36,389 nucleotides of DNA from Brevundimonas sp. (GCF_016463485.1 NZ_JAEMRD010000019.1:1-36389), one strand, 5' to 3'; positions 8,571 through 17,886 are shown, numbered from the stretch's first letter. The notes: generated by a model not told the origin, from the letters alone. Translations and numbers: made by a program.

Positions 8571-10844
8571 TCAGATCGCGACGTTCAATTTCCGCGCCAG
8601 GCTTTCGATCTCGTTGCGGATCGAACCCGCCGATGAGCCCAGCAGGCTGGTCATGCCGCGCCGGGCGGCGGCGACGTCGGCGGACAGGATCATCCGCTTG
8701 ACCGGCCCCACCCCGCCCGCCGGCGCCGACAGCCGGGTGAAGCCCAGGGTGATCAGGGCAAAGGCCTCCAGCGGCCGGCCCGCCAGCTCGCCGCAGACGG
8801 ACACCGGGGTGCCGGTCTCGGCGCAGGCCTTCTGGATGGTCTGCAATGCCCTGAGCGCAGGCGGTGACAGGGGGTCGTAGCGGTCCGAGACCAGCGGATT
8901 GGTGCGGTCGGCGGCGTACATGTACTGGAACAGGTCGTTGGTCCCGACCGAGACGAAGTCGGTCAGGGGCAGGAGCGCATCGAGGTGCCACAACAGGCTG
9001 GGGCATTCGATCATGGCCCCGACCCGCAGCAGGGCCGGCAGGGGGCGGCCGCGGCGGCGGGCCCACTGGCATTCGATGTCCATCAGTTCGCGGGCGGCGC
9101 GGAACTCCTCGACCGTGGCGATCATGGGGAACATGACACGCAGCTCGCGCCCGGCCCCGGCGGCCAGCAGGGCCCGCAACTGAAGCCGCAGCAGGGCGGG
9201 CCGGTCGAGGCCCAGGCGGATGGCGCGACGACCGAGGGCCGGGTTCTCCTCCCGCTCGGTGGTCTCCATATAGGGCAGGACCTTGTCGCCCCCGATGTCA
9301 AGCGTGCGGAAGGTCACGGGCCGGTCGCCGGCGGCGTCGAGCACCAGCCTGTACAGCGCCGTCTGGGTGTCCAGGCGCGGCAGTTCCTCGGAGACCATGA
9401 ACTGGAACTCGGTGCGGAACAGGCCGATGCCCTCGGCCCCGACGAGGTCGAGATTGTCCAGGTCGACGGCCAGGCCCGCGTTGGTCAGCAGGGTGATGCG
9501 CTGGCCGTCGGCGGTGACGGCGGGCACGTCCTTCAGCTTGGCGAACTCGGCCTGGCGCTCGCTGCGCACGGCCATGCGCGACTGGACCGAATCGAGCATG
9601 TCCGGGCGGGGCCGCAGGTGGGCCTCACCCGTTTCCCCATCGACGATGACGAGGTCGCCCTCGCTCAGCCGGTCGCGCAGGCCGGGGAGGCGGCCGACAC
9701 AGGGGATACCGAGCGCCCGGGCCACGATGGCGGCATGGCTGGCGGCCGACCCCTCCTCGATCAGCAGGCCCTTCAGCGTCTCGCGCGGGTACTCCAGCAG
9801 GTCGGCGGGGCCCAGGTTCCGCGCCACCAGGATGGCGTCGTCGGGCAGGACGCGACCGCCGGGACTGTCGCCCGCCAGCACCCGCAGCAGCCGGTTGGCC
9901 AGGTCCTCGAAATCGTGCAGCCGTTCCTTGATATAGGGATCGCGGGCCTTGGCGAAGCGGGCGCGGTGTTCGTTCCTGACCCGATCCACGGCGGCCTCGG
10001 CGGTCAGGCCAGAGCGCACCGCCTCCAGCAGCGACCGGTTCCAGCCCCGGTCGTCGGCGAACATCCGATAGGTTTCCAGAACCTCGAACGACTGGCCCGC
10101 CAGCTTGCCCTGCCCGCCTTCCAGCAGGGCGTCGATCCCGGCCTTGAGGTCGGCCAGGGCCAGGTTGAGCTTCATCTCCTCCAGCACCGGATCGGCGGAG
10201 AGCAGCTTTTCGGGCGCGAGCGGGGCCTCGTGCAGAATGACGTGTCCGAAGGCGAGACCGTCGGCGAATTTCTGGCCCTTCAGCCGTTCGGGGCGGTGCG
10301 GCGCGACCTCGACGTCGCGCAGCTCCTCCTGGGCCATCAGCTCGCCACTGGCCACCGTCTCGGCCAGGACCATGGCGATGGTCTGGATGTCCTCGACCTC
10401 GTCGGGGTCGTAGCGCCGCTCGGCCCGGTTCTGGACGACCAGAACCCCGATGGCCCGGCCACCACGCAGCAGGGGCGCGCCGAGAAAGGCGTGGTAGGGA
10501 TCTTCGCCGGTTTCCGGGCGATAGGCGAAGGACGGGTGGGACGGGGCGTCCGACAGGCTGATCGGCTCGGCCATCCGGGCCACCTCGCCGACCAGGCCCT
10601 CGCCGGGACGCAGCCGGGTCTCGTGGACGGCGGCGGCGTTCAGGCCGTGGGTGGCGAACAGCTCCAGCTCGCCCGAGCCGCGCCGCAGATAGATGGAACA
10701 GACCTCGGCCACCATCGACTGGGCGATGGTGCGCACGACGCGGTCCAGCCGCTCCTGGGCCGGAGCCGCCCCGGCCATGGCCTCGCGGATCTGGCGCAGG
10801 AGGTTGCGCGGCCCCCTCGTCGTCAATCCGCCGCCTACCGGCAT
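8571..10844 (-). CDS. ptsP: Phosphoenolpyruvate-protein phosphotransferase PtsP (EI-Ntr, GAF domain)
   Basis: 757 residues. First enzyme of the nitrogen-related phosphotransferase system: it takes phosphate from PEP and passes it to NPr and then EIIA-Ntr, a regulatory chain and not a sugar uptake route. Domain order: GAF sensor (about 20-170), EI N-terminal helical domain (about 195-320), swivelling His domain with EEGSAASHAAIVARALG (active His370), and PEP-binding TIM barrel with LFRTEF, FRTLDIGGDK, SVGTNDLFQYMYAADR and SVCGELAGRP (Cys684). In alphaproteobacteria this GAF senses glutamine. The ATG at 10844 has GGGAGG just upstream. In Caulobacter I recall ptsP directly beside lysC and prfA; here three genes separate it from lysC, and prfA lies 18 kb away. 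Confidence 0.96.
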   Translation of the reverse strand: MPVGGGLTTRGPRNLLRQIREAMAGAAPAQERLDRVVRTIAQSMVAEVCSIYLRRGSGELELFATHGLNAAAVHETRLRPGEGLVGEVARMAEPISLSDAPSHPSFAYRPETGEDPYHAFLGAPLLRGGRAIGVLVVQNRAERRYDPDEVEDIQTIAMVLAETVASGELMAQEELRDVEVAPHRPERLKGQKFADGLAFGHVILHEAPLAPEKLLSADPVLEEMKLNLALADLKAGIDALLEGGQGKLAGQSFEVLETYRMFADDRGWNRSLLEAVRSGLTAEAAVDRVRNEHRARFAKARDPYIKERLHDFEDLANRLLRVLAGDSPGGRVLPDDAILVARNLGPADLLEYPRETLKGLLIEEGSAASHAAIVARALGIPCVGRLPGLRDRLSEGDLVIVDGETGEAHLRPRPDMLDSVQSRMAVRSERQAEFAKLKDVPAVTADGQRITLLTNAGLAVDLDNLDLVGAEGIGLFRTEFQFMVSEELPRLDTQTALYRLVLDAAGDRPVTFRTLDIGGDKVLPYMETTEREENPALGRRAIRLGLDRPALLRLQLRALLAAGAGRELRVMFPMIATVEEFRAARELMDIECQWARRRGRPLPALLRVGAMIECPSLLWHLDALLPLTDFVSVGTNDLFQYMYAADRTNPLVSDRYDPLSPPALRALQTIQKACAETGTPVSVCGELAGRPLEAFALITLGFTRLSAPAGGVGPVKRMILSADVAAARRGMTSLLGSSAGSIRNEIESLARKLNVAI

Positions 10845-10965
10845 CCCGCCTCCCGTGATGAGCGACCAAGATAGGCCGCAGGTGTGACGCTCGCTATAGC
10901 CGATCCGGGGGCGGAGACCGAATGACGGGCGGTTATCGGCGGGCTGCAGCCTGGGCGGCCGCTTC

Positions 10966-11811
10966 TTAGGCGTCCAGACACCCGACAGCGGCCAGGAGGA
11001 CGCTGAACATGCCGTAGAAATAGAGCTGGTAACCCTCCGCGAAGGCGGGGGTCAGGACCAGCTGGTCCGGTCGTGGGCCATCGGCAGTCAGACCGGCGTC
11101 CCGCAGCGTCGCCAGCACCCGCCGGACGTGGGTGCGCGACACGCCCAGCCGCCGGGCGAGGGCCGAGGTGTTGACGGTGACGACGCCCTCTGCGCGCGCC
11201 CCGCCGCCCGCGAACGCCGCCTCGGCCAGGGCATAGGCGCACATCAGCCCCATGGACCGCCGCCCGACCCCGCCCAGGGGATCGATCAGCTCCTGATCCA
11301 GGGCCGGCGCGGCCAGATGGCGGCTGGCCAGGAAGGCGACGATGCGGTCGAAGACGTCAGAGCGATCATAGGCCTCGACCATCGGCGCCACGCGCGCGTC
11401 GATCAGGGCCAGGCTTTCCAGCTCGATCCGGTAACAGGCGCGGAACGCCTGGACCATGGCGGGGGCCGGGACATAGCGGCGCTGGCGACCGAGCTGGAAG
11501 GCGTCGGCGGGCACGATCAGCCCCGCGCTCTGCATCCGGGCCAGGATGGCGCTGGCCCGGCCTGCGCTGAACAGATCCCGCGCCGCCTCCTGCAGACCCC
11601 GGTGATACAGGCGGTCGGTCGAATGCAGATAAAGCGCCAGCACCCCGAGCGCATAGGTCGGGATGTCGCCGATGCAGCGATAGAAGCCCGGATCGCGATC
11701 CAGCAGGGCCAGGGGCGCATGGGTCGAGTGACGCATGGCGGCGTCGAAACCGGGCCTCAGGTGAACCGGTCCGGTCGTGGGTGTCATCGCTGTCTCGGTC
11801 GCCGCGCTCAT
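10966..11811 (-). CDS. Tandem winged-helix protein, putative transcriptional regulator
   Basis: 281 residues that I do not recognise as a named family. The C-terminal part (about 212-245) is a clear winged helix: TSALARRLGVSRTHVRRVL followed by LRDAGL, as in Crp/MarR-type recognition helices. The N-terminal part (about 50-120) also looks like a winged helix: an Ala/Leu-rich helix, then SAILARMQSAGLI and a basic wing GRQRRYVP. A helical middle (125-205) may dimerise. DNA binding is inferred. It is the last of two minus-strand genes with a 272-bp gap from the exported hydrolase, so it could have its own promoter. Possible later starts are at residues 9 and 26. Confidence 0.7.
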   Translation of the reverse strand: MSAATETAMTPTTGPVHLRPGFDAAMRHSTHAPLALLDRDPGFYRCIGDIPTYALGVLALYLHSTDRLYHRGLQEAARDLFSAGRASAILARMQSAGLIVPADAFQLGRQRRYVPAPAMVQAFRACYRIELESLALIDARVAPMVEAYDRSDVFDRIVAFLASRHLAAPALDQELIDPLGGVGRRSMGLMCAYALAEAAFAGGGARAEGVVTVNTSALARRLGVSRTHVRRVLATLRDAGLTADGPRPDQLVLTPAFAEGYQLYFYGMFSVLLAAVGCLDA

Positions 11812-12083
11812 ACCCCGTCACTCATCGACAACCGTCCCAAAAGTGTCCAGTGGCGAGCCGAAAATCTTTGTTCTATCGCCGATGACAGGGCGTTCCTGAC
11901 GCCCGGCCGGACGGTCTCGTGGATCGTCTCTCACGCGGCGCTGGAATGCGCCCGACAGAGCTTCTGGGGTGTCGGGGGACCGCCTTGGAGCCCTGGAGAG
12001 ACCCACACGCCGCGCGTTGCCCCACGGCGCGCGGTGTTGACCGTCCGGCGTGGGGTGGGGACGACCGTCGACCCCAGGGGGCG

Positions 12084-13466
12084 CTATCGCACCGTCATCG
12101 CCCGGGCAAGGATGCGACCGTCGCCGTAGTCGCCCTCCAGCCGTCCCGCCCGCGCCCAATCCAGCATGGCCTGATAATAGCCGGGCGCATAGCCGAGCGA
12201 CGTACGGCGGCTGTCGGGACCGGTCTCGAACCGGACGATGCCGTGATCGGTGTCGGGATATTCCAGCAGGGTGATCGGGCGTCCCTGGGCCGCCAGGGCG
12301 ATCAGTCGACGGCGCGTGGCGTCCGGCGGCGCACCGGTGTCCTTCTCGGCCTGGATCCAGAGCATCGGGGTGGTCAGGCCGACGAGCACGGGCAGGGGGT
12401 CGTAGTCCCACGATGTCCCGACATCCAGTTGAGGAGCCATGGCGGTGATCTGTGCATTGGGGGTGTTCAGCAGCATGCCGGTGAACTCGCCCTTGATGTC
12501 GGCGAACCAGCGCTCGGCGCGGTAGCGGGCGCGGACCGCCTCCAGACCGTCGAAACCGACCGCGCCCCGTGAGGCGACGAACGCGCCGGTGACGTCGGTG
12601 ATCTCGCGCGCCCTGGCCAGGACGTCGGGGCCCCATCCCTTGGCCTCGAGCGTCTGGATCACCTCGTCGCTGTCTTCCGACAGGACGCCGTAAGCCAGAC
12701 CGAAGCCGACGATGACGAAATCGACGGGCGTCAGGCTGGCGGCGAGCGGCGCGACCCATCCGCCCTGGCTTGCGCCGTGCAGGCCGACACGGCTCGCGCG
12801 CGCCCCGGCCAGCCTACGGGCCTCGACCACGGCCGCCGCGGCGTCTTCGGCGAGGACATGGAAGTCCTGGGTGTAGGCGCCGTCCGATCCGCCTGACCCC
12901 CGTTTGGCATAGACGAAGACGCCGACGCCCGAGGCCGGGGCGAACCGCTGGAAGGCGTTGAAATCCAGCGCATTGGAGCCTTCCGAGCCGTGGACCTCGA
13001 CCATGACGGGAACAGGACCGTCACCGGGCGGCAGGATCAGTCGCCCCCTCAGACGGGTTCCCCCGTGGCCGACGAAGGTGGTCTCCTGCGCGTCGAGCGC
13101 CACACGGCGGCCCGGTCGGCCGTCGAACGCGATCCGGTCCTCGGCACAGCTCCCGAGCTGCGGCTGCGGGCCCTCGACACGGTTGGTCCAGCCCAGGGTG
13201 CTGACCCAGCGACCGTCGGCATTCTGGATCATCCTGCTGGTGGACCCGTCCAGCCTGCGCCACCGCAGACCCGTATCGACGTTGGGTGCCAGATCGACCC
13301 AGCTGCCGTCGTCCAGACGATAGACGCCGACATGGCAGACCGCAGTGGGTTCAGGGCGTGCGCCGACATCGGCACCGGGGAGCTGGGCCATGGCGGGAAG
13401 AGCAACAAGCGATGCGGCGACGGCTAGAGCCGCGGCCAGGGTTCGGGTGAGCCGGGAGTGGGGCAC
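12084..13466 (-). CDS. Exported alpha/beta hydrolase (prolyl oligopeptidase-like fold)
   Basis: 460 residues with a Sec signal peptide (residues 1-27, ending ALPAMA before Gln28). A 100-residue beta-rich N-terminal region precedes the hydrolase domain. The domain shows EVHGSEGSN (oxyanion region, 158-165), GLHGASQGGWVAP with nucleophile Ser233, an acid candidate in WIQAEKDTGAPPD, and His in YPDTDHGI. All triad members are present. The substrate is not evident; such periplasmic enzymes include esterases and peptidases. The start is the ATG at 13466 at the head of the signal peptide. It is divergent from the LytTR gene, with about 117 bp between start codons as the shared control region. Confidence 0.85.
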   Translation of the reverse strand: MPHSRLTRTLAAALAVAASLVALPAMAQLPGADVGARPEPTAVCHVGVYRLDDGSWVDLAPNVDTGLRWRRLDGSTSRMIQNADGRWVSTLGWTNRVEGPQPQLGSCAEDRIAFDGRPGRRVALDAQETTFVGHGGTRLRGRLILPPGDGPVPVMVEVHGSEGSNALDFNAFQRFAPASGVGVFVYAKRGSGGSDGAYTQDFHVLAEDAAAAVVEARRLAGARASRVGLHGASQGGWVAPLAASLTPVDFVIVGFGLAYGVLSEDSDEVIQTLEAKGWGPDVLARAREITDVTGAFVASRGAVGFDGLEAVRARYRAERWFADIKGEFTGMLLNTPNAQITAMAPQLDVGTSWDYDPLPVLVGLTTPMLWIQAEKDTGAPPDATRRRLIALAAQGRPITLLEYPDTDHGIVRFETGPDSRRTSLGYAPGYYQAMLDWARAGRLEGDYGDGRILARAMTVR

Positions 13467-13583
13467 GGACGGTTCCGATCAAAGGGGGGTGAGGCAGGGT
13501 TCGCTGATCGCCATTGCCGGTCGGACGGCGGCTCGCTAGGCCTTGCTTCGCGAACGGCGCCGTGGGTGCGTGAACGGGACGGC

Positions 13584-14357
13584 ATGGACGGCAAGGCGAA
13601 GAAGCCAGGGGCGGCGGCGGCGAGGCGGTGGGCAATAGACCTCGGCATGCTGGTCGCCATAGGCGTGCTTCTGGGGTTCCTCGGCCCCTTCGACAGCGAC
13701 AGTGCGCCCGCCGTGCAGCGCTATCTCTACTGGACGATCTGCCTGGTCGGATGCGGACTGATCGGGGTCGCGGCGGACGATCTGCTGAGCCGGGTCGTGA
13801 CCGTGACGTGGCGGCGCGTGGCGCTGGTCTCGCTGTTGATCACGCCGCCGGGCACTCTGCTGGTGCTGGCGACCCAGAAGCTGTTGATGGGGCAGGCGTT
13901 CGGCTGGACGGTGTTTCTGGACCTGCTCTGGCAGGTGTGGCCGATCGTGCTGGCGGTGATGGCGGTGAGGGCCCTGGTCTGGCGGCGGCGGCCCACGCGG
14001 ATCGAGACGCGAACCGTCATCGCCCCGCCCCTGCCCGACGCCGAGGCGGTATTCAGACGCCGCCTGTCAGCCAGACGGCGTGGTGCCCGTCTGATCGCCA
14101 TCGAGGCTCACGACCACTATCTCAAGGTCCATACCGACGCCGGCGAGGAACTGATCACCCTGCGTTTCGCCGATGCCCTGGAAGACCTGGCCCAAGCCCA
14201 CGGATGGCGGGTCCACCGGTCATGGTGGGTGGCCGCCGAGGCGGTGGAAGCCGTGCGTTGGCGACGCGGCGCGGGCGAGGCGCAGCTCGTCGGCGGACTG
14301 AAGGTGCCGGTCAGTCGAAGCTATAGTGCGGTGCTGAAACAGGCCGGCTGGTTCTAG
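13584..14357 (+). CDS. Membrane-anchored LytTR-domain transcriptional regulator
   Basis: 257 residues. Four hydrophobic segments (about 17-35, 47-65, 79-97, 108-132) are followed by a basic linker (RRRPTR) and a LytTR DNA-binding domain (about 155-255). The LytTR domain has the pattern LIAIEAHDHYLKVHT, then LRFADALEDL, then GWRVHRSWWVA, then VPVSRSYSAVLKQ. These proteins bind DNA while held in the inner membrane, often with an unknown membrane signal. The ATG at 13584 has GGGA six bases ahead; the open frame continues upstream to 13458 but that stretch overlaps the hydrolase signal-peptide region and lacks coding character. It is convergent with lysC (30 bp apart). Confidence 0.88.
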   Translation: MDGKAKKPGAAAARRWAIDLGMLVAIGVLLGFLGPFDSDSAPAVQRYLYWTICLVGCGLIGVAADDLLSRVVTVTWRRVALVSLLITPPGTLLVLATQKLLMGQAFGWTVFLDLLWQVWPIVLAVMAVRALVWRRRPTRIETRTVIAPPLPDAEAVFRRRLSARRRGARLIAIEAHDHYLKVHTDAGEELITLRFADALEDLAQAHGWRVHRSWWVAAEAVEAVRWRRGAGEAQLVGGLKVPVSRSYSAVLKQAGWF

Positions 14358-14387
14358 CCGTCGCGGATGTCGAACCTCGACGTCGCC

Positions 14388-15662
14388 CTAAAGCGCGTCC
14401 AGTCCGTAGGCCGCGTGCAGCGCGCGCACCGCCAGCTCCGCATAGGCGTCCTCGATCAGCACGCTGGTCTTGATCTCCGACGTCGAGATGGCCTGGAATT
14501 TGACGCCCTTGTCGGCGAGGGCGCGGAACATGGTCTGGGCGACGCCGGCGTGGCTGCGCATACCGACGCCGATGACCGAGACCTTGGCGACGTCGGCGTC
14601 GACGCGGATTTCCTCGAAATGCAGTTCGGTCTGGGCCGCGCGCATCATCTCCTCGGCGCGCACGGCGTCACGGCGGCCCGTGGTGAAGGTCAGGTTGACC
14701 GTGCCCTCGGTGCGGGACTGGGACTGGACGATCATGTCGACGTTGACGTTGGCCTCGGCCAGGCGGGTGAAGACGTCGGCCGTGGCCTCGGTGCGGTCGA
14801 TCAGGCCCAGCAGGGTGATCCGGGCCTCGTCGCGGCTCAGGGTCACGCCCGACACGATGCGCTTTTCCACGATGTCTTCCTCGTCACAGATCAATGTGCC
14901 GGCACCGACCGGCAGGTTTCCGTCCTCGTCGGGTTCGACGAAGCTCGACAGCACGCGCACGGGCACGCGCTTTGACATGGCCAGTTCGACCGACCGGGTC
15001 TGAAGCACCTTGGCGCCCAGGGACGCCATCTCCAGCATCTCTTCGTAGCTGACGCGGTTCAGCCGGGTGGCCTTCTTCTCGATGCGCGGGTCGGTCGTGT
15101 AGACGCCGTCCACGTCGGTATAGATGTCGCAGGGGCACTCCAGCGCGGCGGCGACCGCGACAGCCGATGTGTCCGAGCCGCCCCGACCCAGGGTGGTGAT
15201 CCGGCCGCCGGGGGTCACGCCCTGGAAGCCGGGGATGACGGCGATCTCGCCCAGATCCATGGCGGCGCCCAGCACCTCGCCCGGCACGTCCTCGATGCGG
15301 GCGCGGCCGTGGGCGTCGTCGGTGATGATCGGTATCTGCCAGCCCATCCAGCTGCGCGCGTTCAGCCCCATGTTCCTCAGGGTCAGGGACAGCAGGCCCG
15401 CCGTGACCTGTTCGCCCGAGGCGACGACGACGTCGTATTCATCATCCGACAGGGGAAGGCCGGGCGCGGCGGGGCCCGTGCCGTCGGTCCAGGCGACCAG
15501 TTCGTTGGTCTTGCCCGCCATGGCCGAGACGACCACGGCGACCTGTTTGCCCGATTTGACCTCGGCCGCGACGATACGGGCCGCTCTACGGATACGCTCG
15601 AGGTCGCCCATCGAGGTGCCGCCGAACTTCATCACCAGTCGTGTGGTCGCAGGCGTGGTCAT
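14388..15662 (-). CDS. lysC: Aspartate kinase
   Basis: 424 residues. Phosphorylates L-aspartate, the first step to lysine, diaminopimelate, threonine and methionine. The kinase domain opens with LVMKFGGTSMGDLERI and contains VVVSAMAGKTNEL, VASGEQVTAGLL, TTLGRGGSDTSAVAVAAAL and IYTDVDGVYTTDPR. The C-terminal third has two ACT regulatory domains (around ITLLGLIDRTEATADVF and KVSVIGVGMRSHAGVAQ), so feedback control by amino acids is expected. The start at 15662 gives MTTPATTRLVMKFGG, matching the family; a longer frame up to 15782 reads as non-coding. No clear Shine-Dalgarno is seen. It is divergent from the toxin-antitoxin module. Confidence 0.96.
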   Translation of the reverse strand: MTTPATTRLVMKFGGTSMGDLERIRRAARIVAAEVKSGKQVAVVVSAMAGKTNELVAWTDGTGPAAPGLPLSDDEYDVVVASGEQVTAGLLSLTLRNMGLNARSWMGWQIPIITDDAHGRARIEDVPGEVLGAAMDLGEIAVIPGFQGVTPGGRITTLGRGGSDTSAVAVAAALECPCDIYTDVDGVYTTDPRIEKKATRLNRVSYEEMLEMASLGAKVLQTRSVELAMSKRVPVRVLSSFVEPDEDGNLPVGAGTLICDEEDIVEKRIVSGVTLSRDEARITLLGLIDRTEATADVFTRLAEANVNVDMIVQSQSRTEGTVNLTFTTGRRDAVRAEEMMRAAQTELHFEEIRVDADVAKVSVIGVGMRSHAGVAQTMFRALADKGVKFQAISTSEIKTSVLIEDAYAELAVRALHAAYGLDAL

Positions 15663-15802
15663 GGAAAGGGGGCGCGTCCGTGCGTCTAGAGGGTCTTGGT
15701 TGCGGCCTTCTAACGGCGGGCGGTGCGGTTCACAACGCAGCTTTGCTGTCCGGTTCCGCGAACATTCGTGATCTTGTCGCATGTCTCCAGATGGAGTAAC
15801 TG

Positions 15803-16300
15803 ATGGATGTCATGGACGGACCAACCGAGACAATATCGAACCGGATACGGCGATTGTCAGAAGCCGGTCACTCGCGCGCAGAGATCGCGCGTCTCGTGAA
15901 TCGGTCATATCAGCAGGTTCGTCAGGTGCTGGTGAACGACGCAGCGCGCGGCAGACCTTCGCCTCAAGGCGTCAGCGAGGTCGGCGTGCGCTATGACACC
16001 GAGACCCGCGGCGATCATCGATCCGACCTGCCGATCCGAATAGCCGTGGCCGGCGACGGTTCAGTCACCCTGCCGGCGGGTCTGGTTCGTCGGCTTGGCA
16101 CCTCCGAGGGGAGATTTGTCATCGGCACCTGGACAGCAACAGGTCACGGCGAGGATACGCTGACGCTTATGGGGCCGGCGGTTGCGCTGGAGAAGGCACG
16201 CGAGGGCCTCCCCGTCTGGCAACCGGGTGAGCCCCTCTGGTCCGAGGAACTCATTGCCGAGCGACGGGCGGAGGCGGCCCGGGAGGCTGCGGATGACTGA
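15803..16300 (+). CDS. Putative antitoxin with HTH plus AbrB-like domain
   Basis: 165 residues. Residues 11-46 form a helix-turn-helix of the resolvase/Hin C-terminal type (ISNRIRRLSEAGHSRAEIARLV then QQVRQVLV). Residues 77-110 resemble a SpoVT/AbrB swapped-hairpin domain (RIAVAGDGSVTLPAGLVRRLG). The charged C-terminus ([18 protein letters not shown]) is typical of VapB-type antitoxins that neutralise a PIN toxin. GGAG lies six bases before the ATG at 15803. The gene overlaps the PIN toxin gene by 8 bp, the usual arrangement of a toxin-antitoxin operon, and probably represses its own promoter. It is unusually long for a VapB, which is mostly 70-90 residues. Confidence 0.8.
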   Translation: MDVMDGPTETISNRIRRLSEAGHSRAEIARLVNRSYQQVRQVLVNDAARGRPSPQGVSEVGVRYDTETRGDHRSDLPIRIAVAGDGSVTLPAGLVRRLGTSEGRFVIGTWTATGHGEDTLTLMGPAVALEKAREGLPVWQPGEPLWSEELIAERRAEAAREAADD

Positions 16301-16670
16301 CCCGGTCCTGGATTCCTCAGCGGTCATCGCGATGCTGAGGGGGGAACCGGGCGGTGATCGCGTGATGGCCATCGGCGGAGCGGGTACGCTGTGTACGGTG
16401 AACCTGGCCGAGGTCGTGGCCCGATTGGCAAAGCTCGATCCGGCGTCCGCCAGAATCCGCACGGCCCTGCTGCCTTACCGGATCGTGGATTTCGATGAGC
16501 AGCTCGCGGTCGACGCCGGACTCCTTCGGGCCACCACAGACGCGCATGGCCTGTCGATAGGGGACCGCGCCTGCCTGGCCCTGGCGCGACGCGAAGGCGC
16601 ACCGGTCTGGACCACGGACCAGCCATGGGCGAAGGTGGACGTGGGCGTCGACATCGTTCTGCTGCGCTGA
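16293..16670 (+). CDS. PIN-domain toxin, VapC type
   Basis: 125 residues, standard for VapC ribonucleases. The four acidic residues of the active site are present: Asp7 in [16 protein letters not shown], Glu40 in NLAEVVARL, Asp91 in [12 protein letters not shown], and Asp109 in [10 protein letters not shown]. VapC toxins cut tRNA or rRNA with Mg2+. The ATG at 16293 lies inside the antitoxin gene and the two frames overlap by 8 bp, so translation is coupled. The toxin looks intact, so the system should be active. ubiG begins 17 bp after its stop, so ubiG may be read from the same message. Confidence 0.88.
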   Translation: MTDPVLDSSAVIAMLRGEPGGDRVMAIGGAGTLCTVNLAEVVARLAKLDPASARIRTALLPYRIVDFDEQLAVDAGLLRATTDAHGLSIGDRACLALARREGAPVWTTDQPWAKVDVGVDIVLLR

Positions 16671-16687
16671 TCTTCGAGAGCCTTCCA

Positions 16688-17458
16688 ATGACCGCCGTCC
16701 CTGTCCACACCGCCGCCGGCCCCTCGATCGATCCGGCCGATGTGGCGCGGTTCTCGGCCCAGGCAGCGGAATGGTGGGACGAGCGGGGGCCGTTCGCACC
16801 CCTGCACCGGTTCAACCCGGCCCGGCTGGCCTTCGTACGCGACCGGGTCGGCGAGCATTTCGGGCGCAACACCCGGCGCAGGGCACCGTTCGAGGGGCTG
16901 AGCCTGATCGATGTCGGATGCGGTGGCGGGCTGCTGGCCGAGCCGATGGCGCGGATGGGGTTCGCCGTCACCGCCATCGACGCCTCGGCTGAGAACATCG
17001 GCACGGCACGGGCCCATGCGGAGCCGCAGGGCCTGGACATCGCCTATCGGTCCGCGACCGTGGAGCAGATGGAGGCAGAGAACGCCGGACCATTCGACGT
17101 GGTCCTGACCATGGAGGTGGTCGAGCATGTGGCCGATCCCGAGGCCTTCTTGCGCAGTTGCTCGCGGCTGGTGAAGCCGGGCGGGATGCTGATCGTGGCG
17201 ACGCTGAACCGGACTCTGAAGTCGCTGGCCCTGGGCAAGATCGCGGCGGAATATGTGCTGGGCTGGGTGCCGCCGGGGACGCACGACTGGCGACAGTTCC
17301 TGAAGCCCGACGAGATCCGGATGATGCTGTCGGCAGAGCCCGTGGCGGTGTCGGGACCGTTCGGCCTGTCGCTCGATCCCTTGACGGGGCGGTGGAGCGA
17401 GGGCGACGATGCGGCCATCAACTACATGATGATCGCGACAAGAGGCGAGGCGGCATGA
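16688..17458 (+). CDS. ubiG: Ubiquinone biosynthesis O-methyltransferase
   Basis: 256 residues. SAM-dependent enzyme that makes both O-methylations in ubiquinone synthesis at the inner membrane face. Motifs: [25 protein letters not shown] at the N-terminus, SAM-binding [56 protein letters not shown], and the UbiG-specific [16 protein letters not shown]. The ATG at 16688 is preferred to an upstream in-frame start that would run into the toxin gene. A neighbour divergent from or close to lysC is what I remember for Caulobacter, except that the toxin-antitoxin pair now sits between them. Its stop overlaps the next start (ATGA). Confidence 0.95.
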   Translation: MTAVPVHTAAGPSIDPADVARFSAQAAEWWDERGPFAPLHRFNPARLAFVRDRVGEHFGRNTRRRAPFEGLSLIDVGCGGGLLAEPMARMGFAVTAIDASAENIGTARAHAEPQGLDIAYRSATVEQMEAENAGPFDVVLTMEVVEHVADPEAFLRSCSRLVKPGGMLIVATLNRTLKSLALGKIAAEYVLGWVPPGTHDWRQFLKPDEIRMMLSAEPVAVSGPFGLSLDPLTGRWSEGDDAAINYMMIATRGEAA

Positions 17459-17778
17459 TCGAAATCCTGGCAGCGGTGACGGCGCTGCAGTCCGTCGAGA
17501 CGATCCAGCAGGCACAGCGGCTGGCGGGCGTCGTCGGCATCTGCGCGCGCTGGGAAACCGATCCCCTGCGCGTCGTCGAGGTCATCGTGGTGCGCCCCTC
17601 GGGCAATGCGACGCTGGATGCCGCCGTGCCCCCGACCGTCAAGACGACCGCCTGGCCCAGGCCGGCCGGCGATACAGGCGGGTGGACCGGGCAGTGGGTC
17701 GCCATCGGCGGGGTGCCCATCCCGCCGGGGCCCCAGCCCGACTGCTCGGCCCTGCCCGCCCCGCGACCCGCGACCTGA
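17455..17778 (+). CDS. Small hypothetical protein
   Basis: 107 residues, not recognised. The ATG at 17455 overlaps the ubiG stop in an ATGA, so it is probably translated with ubiG. The first 30 residues are moderately hydrophobic without a clear signal sequence. The middle reads [20 protein letters not shown], and the C-terminal third is rich in Pro, Gly and Trp ([19 protein letters not shown]). G/C third-position bias supports coding. A longer frame on the opposite strand over the same bases looks like a shadow. Confidence 0.6.
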   Translation: MIEILAAVTALQSVETIQQAQRLAGVVGICARWETDPLRVVEVIVVRPSGNATLDAAVPPTVKTTAWPRPAGDTGGWTGQWVAIGGVPIPPGPQPDCSALPAPRPAT

Positions 17779-17886
17779 TCGGCCGAGGCTTACGGCGAAT
17801 TCATCCAGGTTGCGGTCTTGTAACGGGACAGGTGGCTGCGGGCGGTGAGAGACAGGGGCCTTCACACGCTCCACCGGGACCATGAC

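Noticed and set aside
10966-14357. Prophage or integron origin for the ptsP-lysC block
   Set aside because: No integrase, attachment repeats or phage genes, and base use resembles the neighbours.
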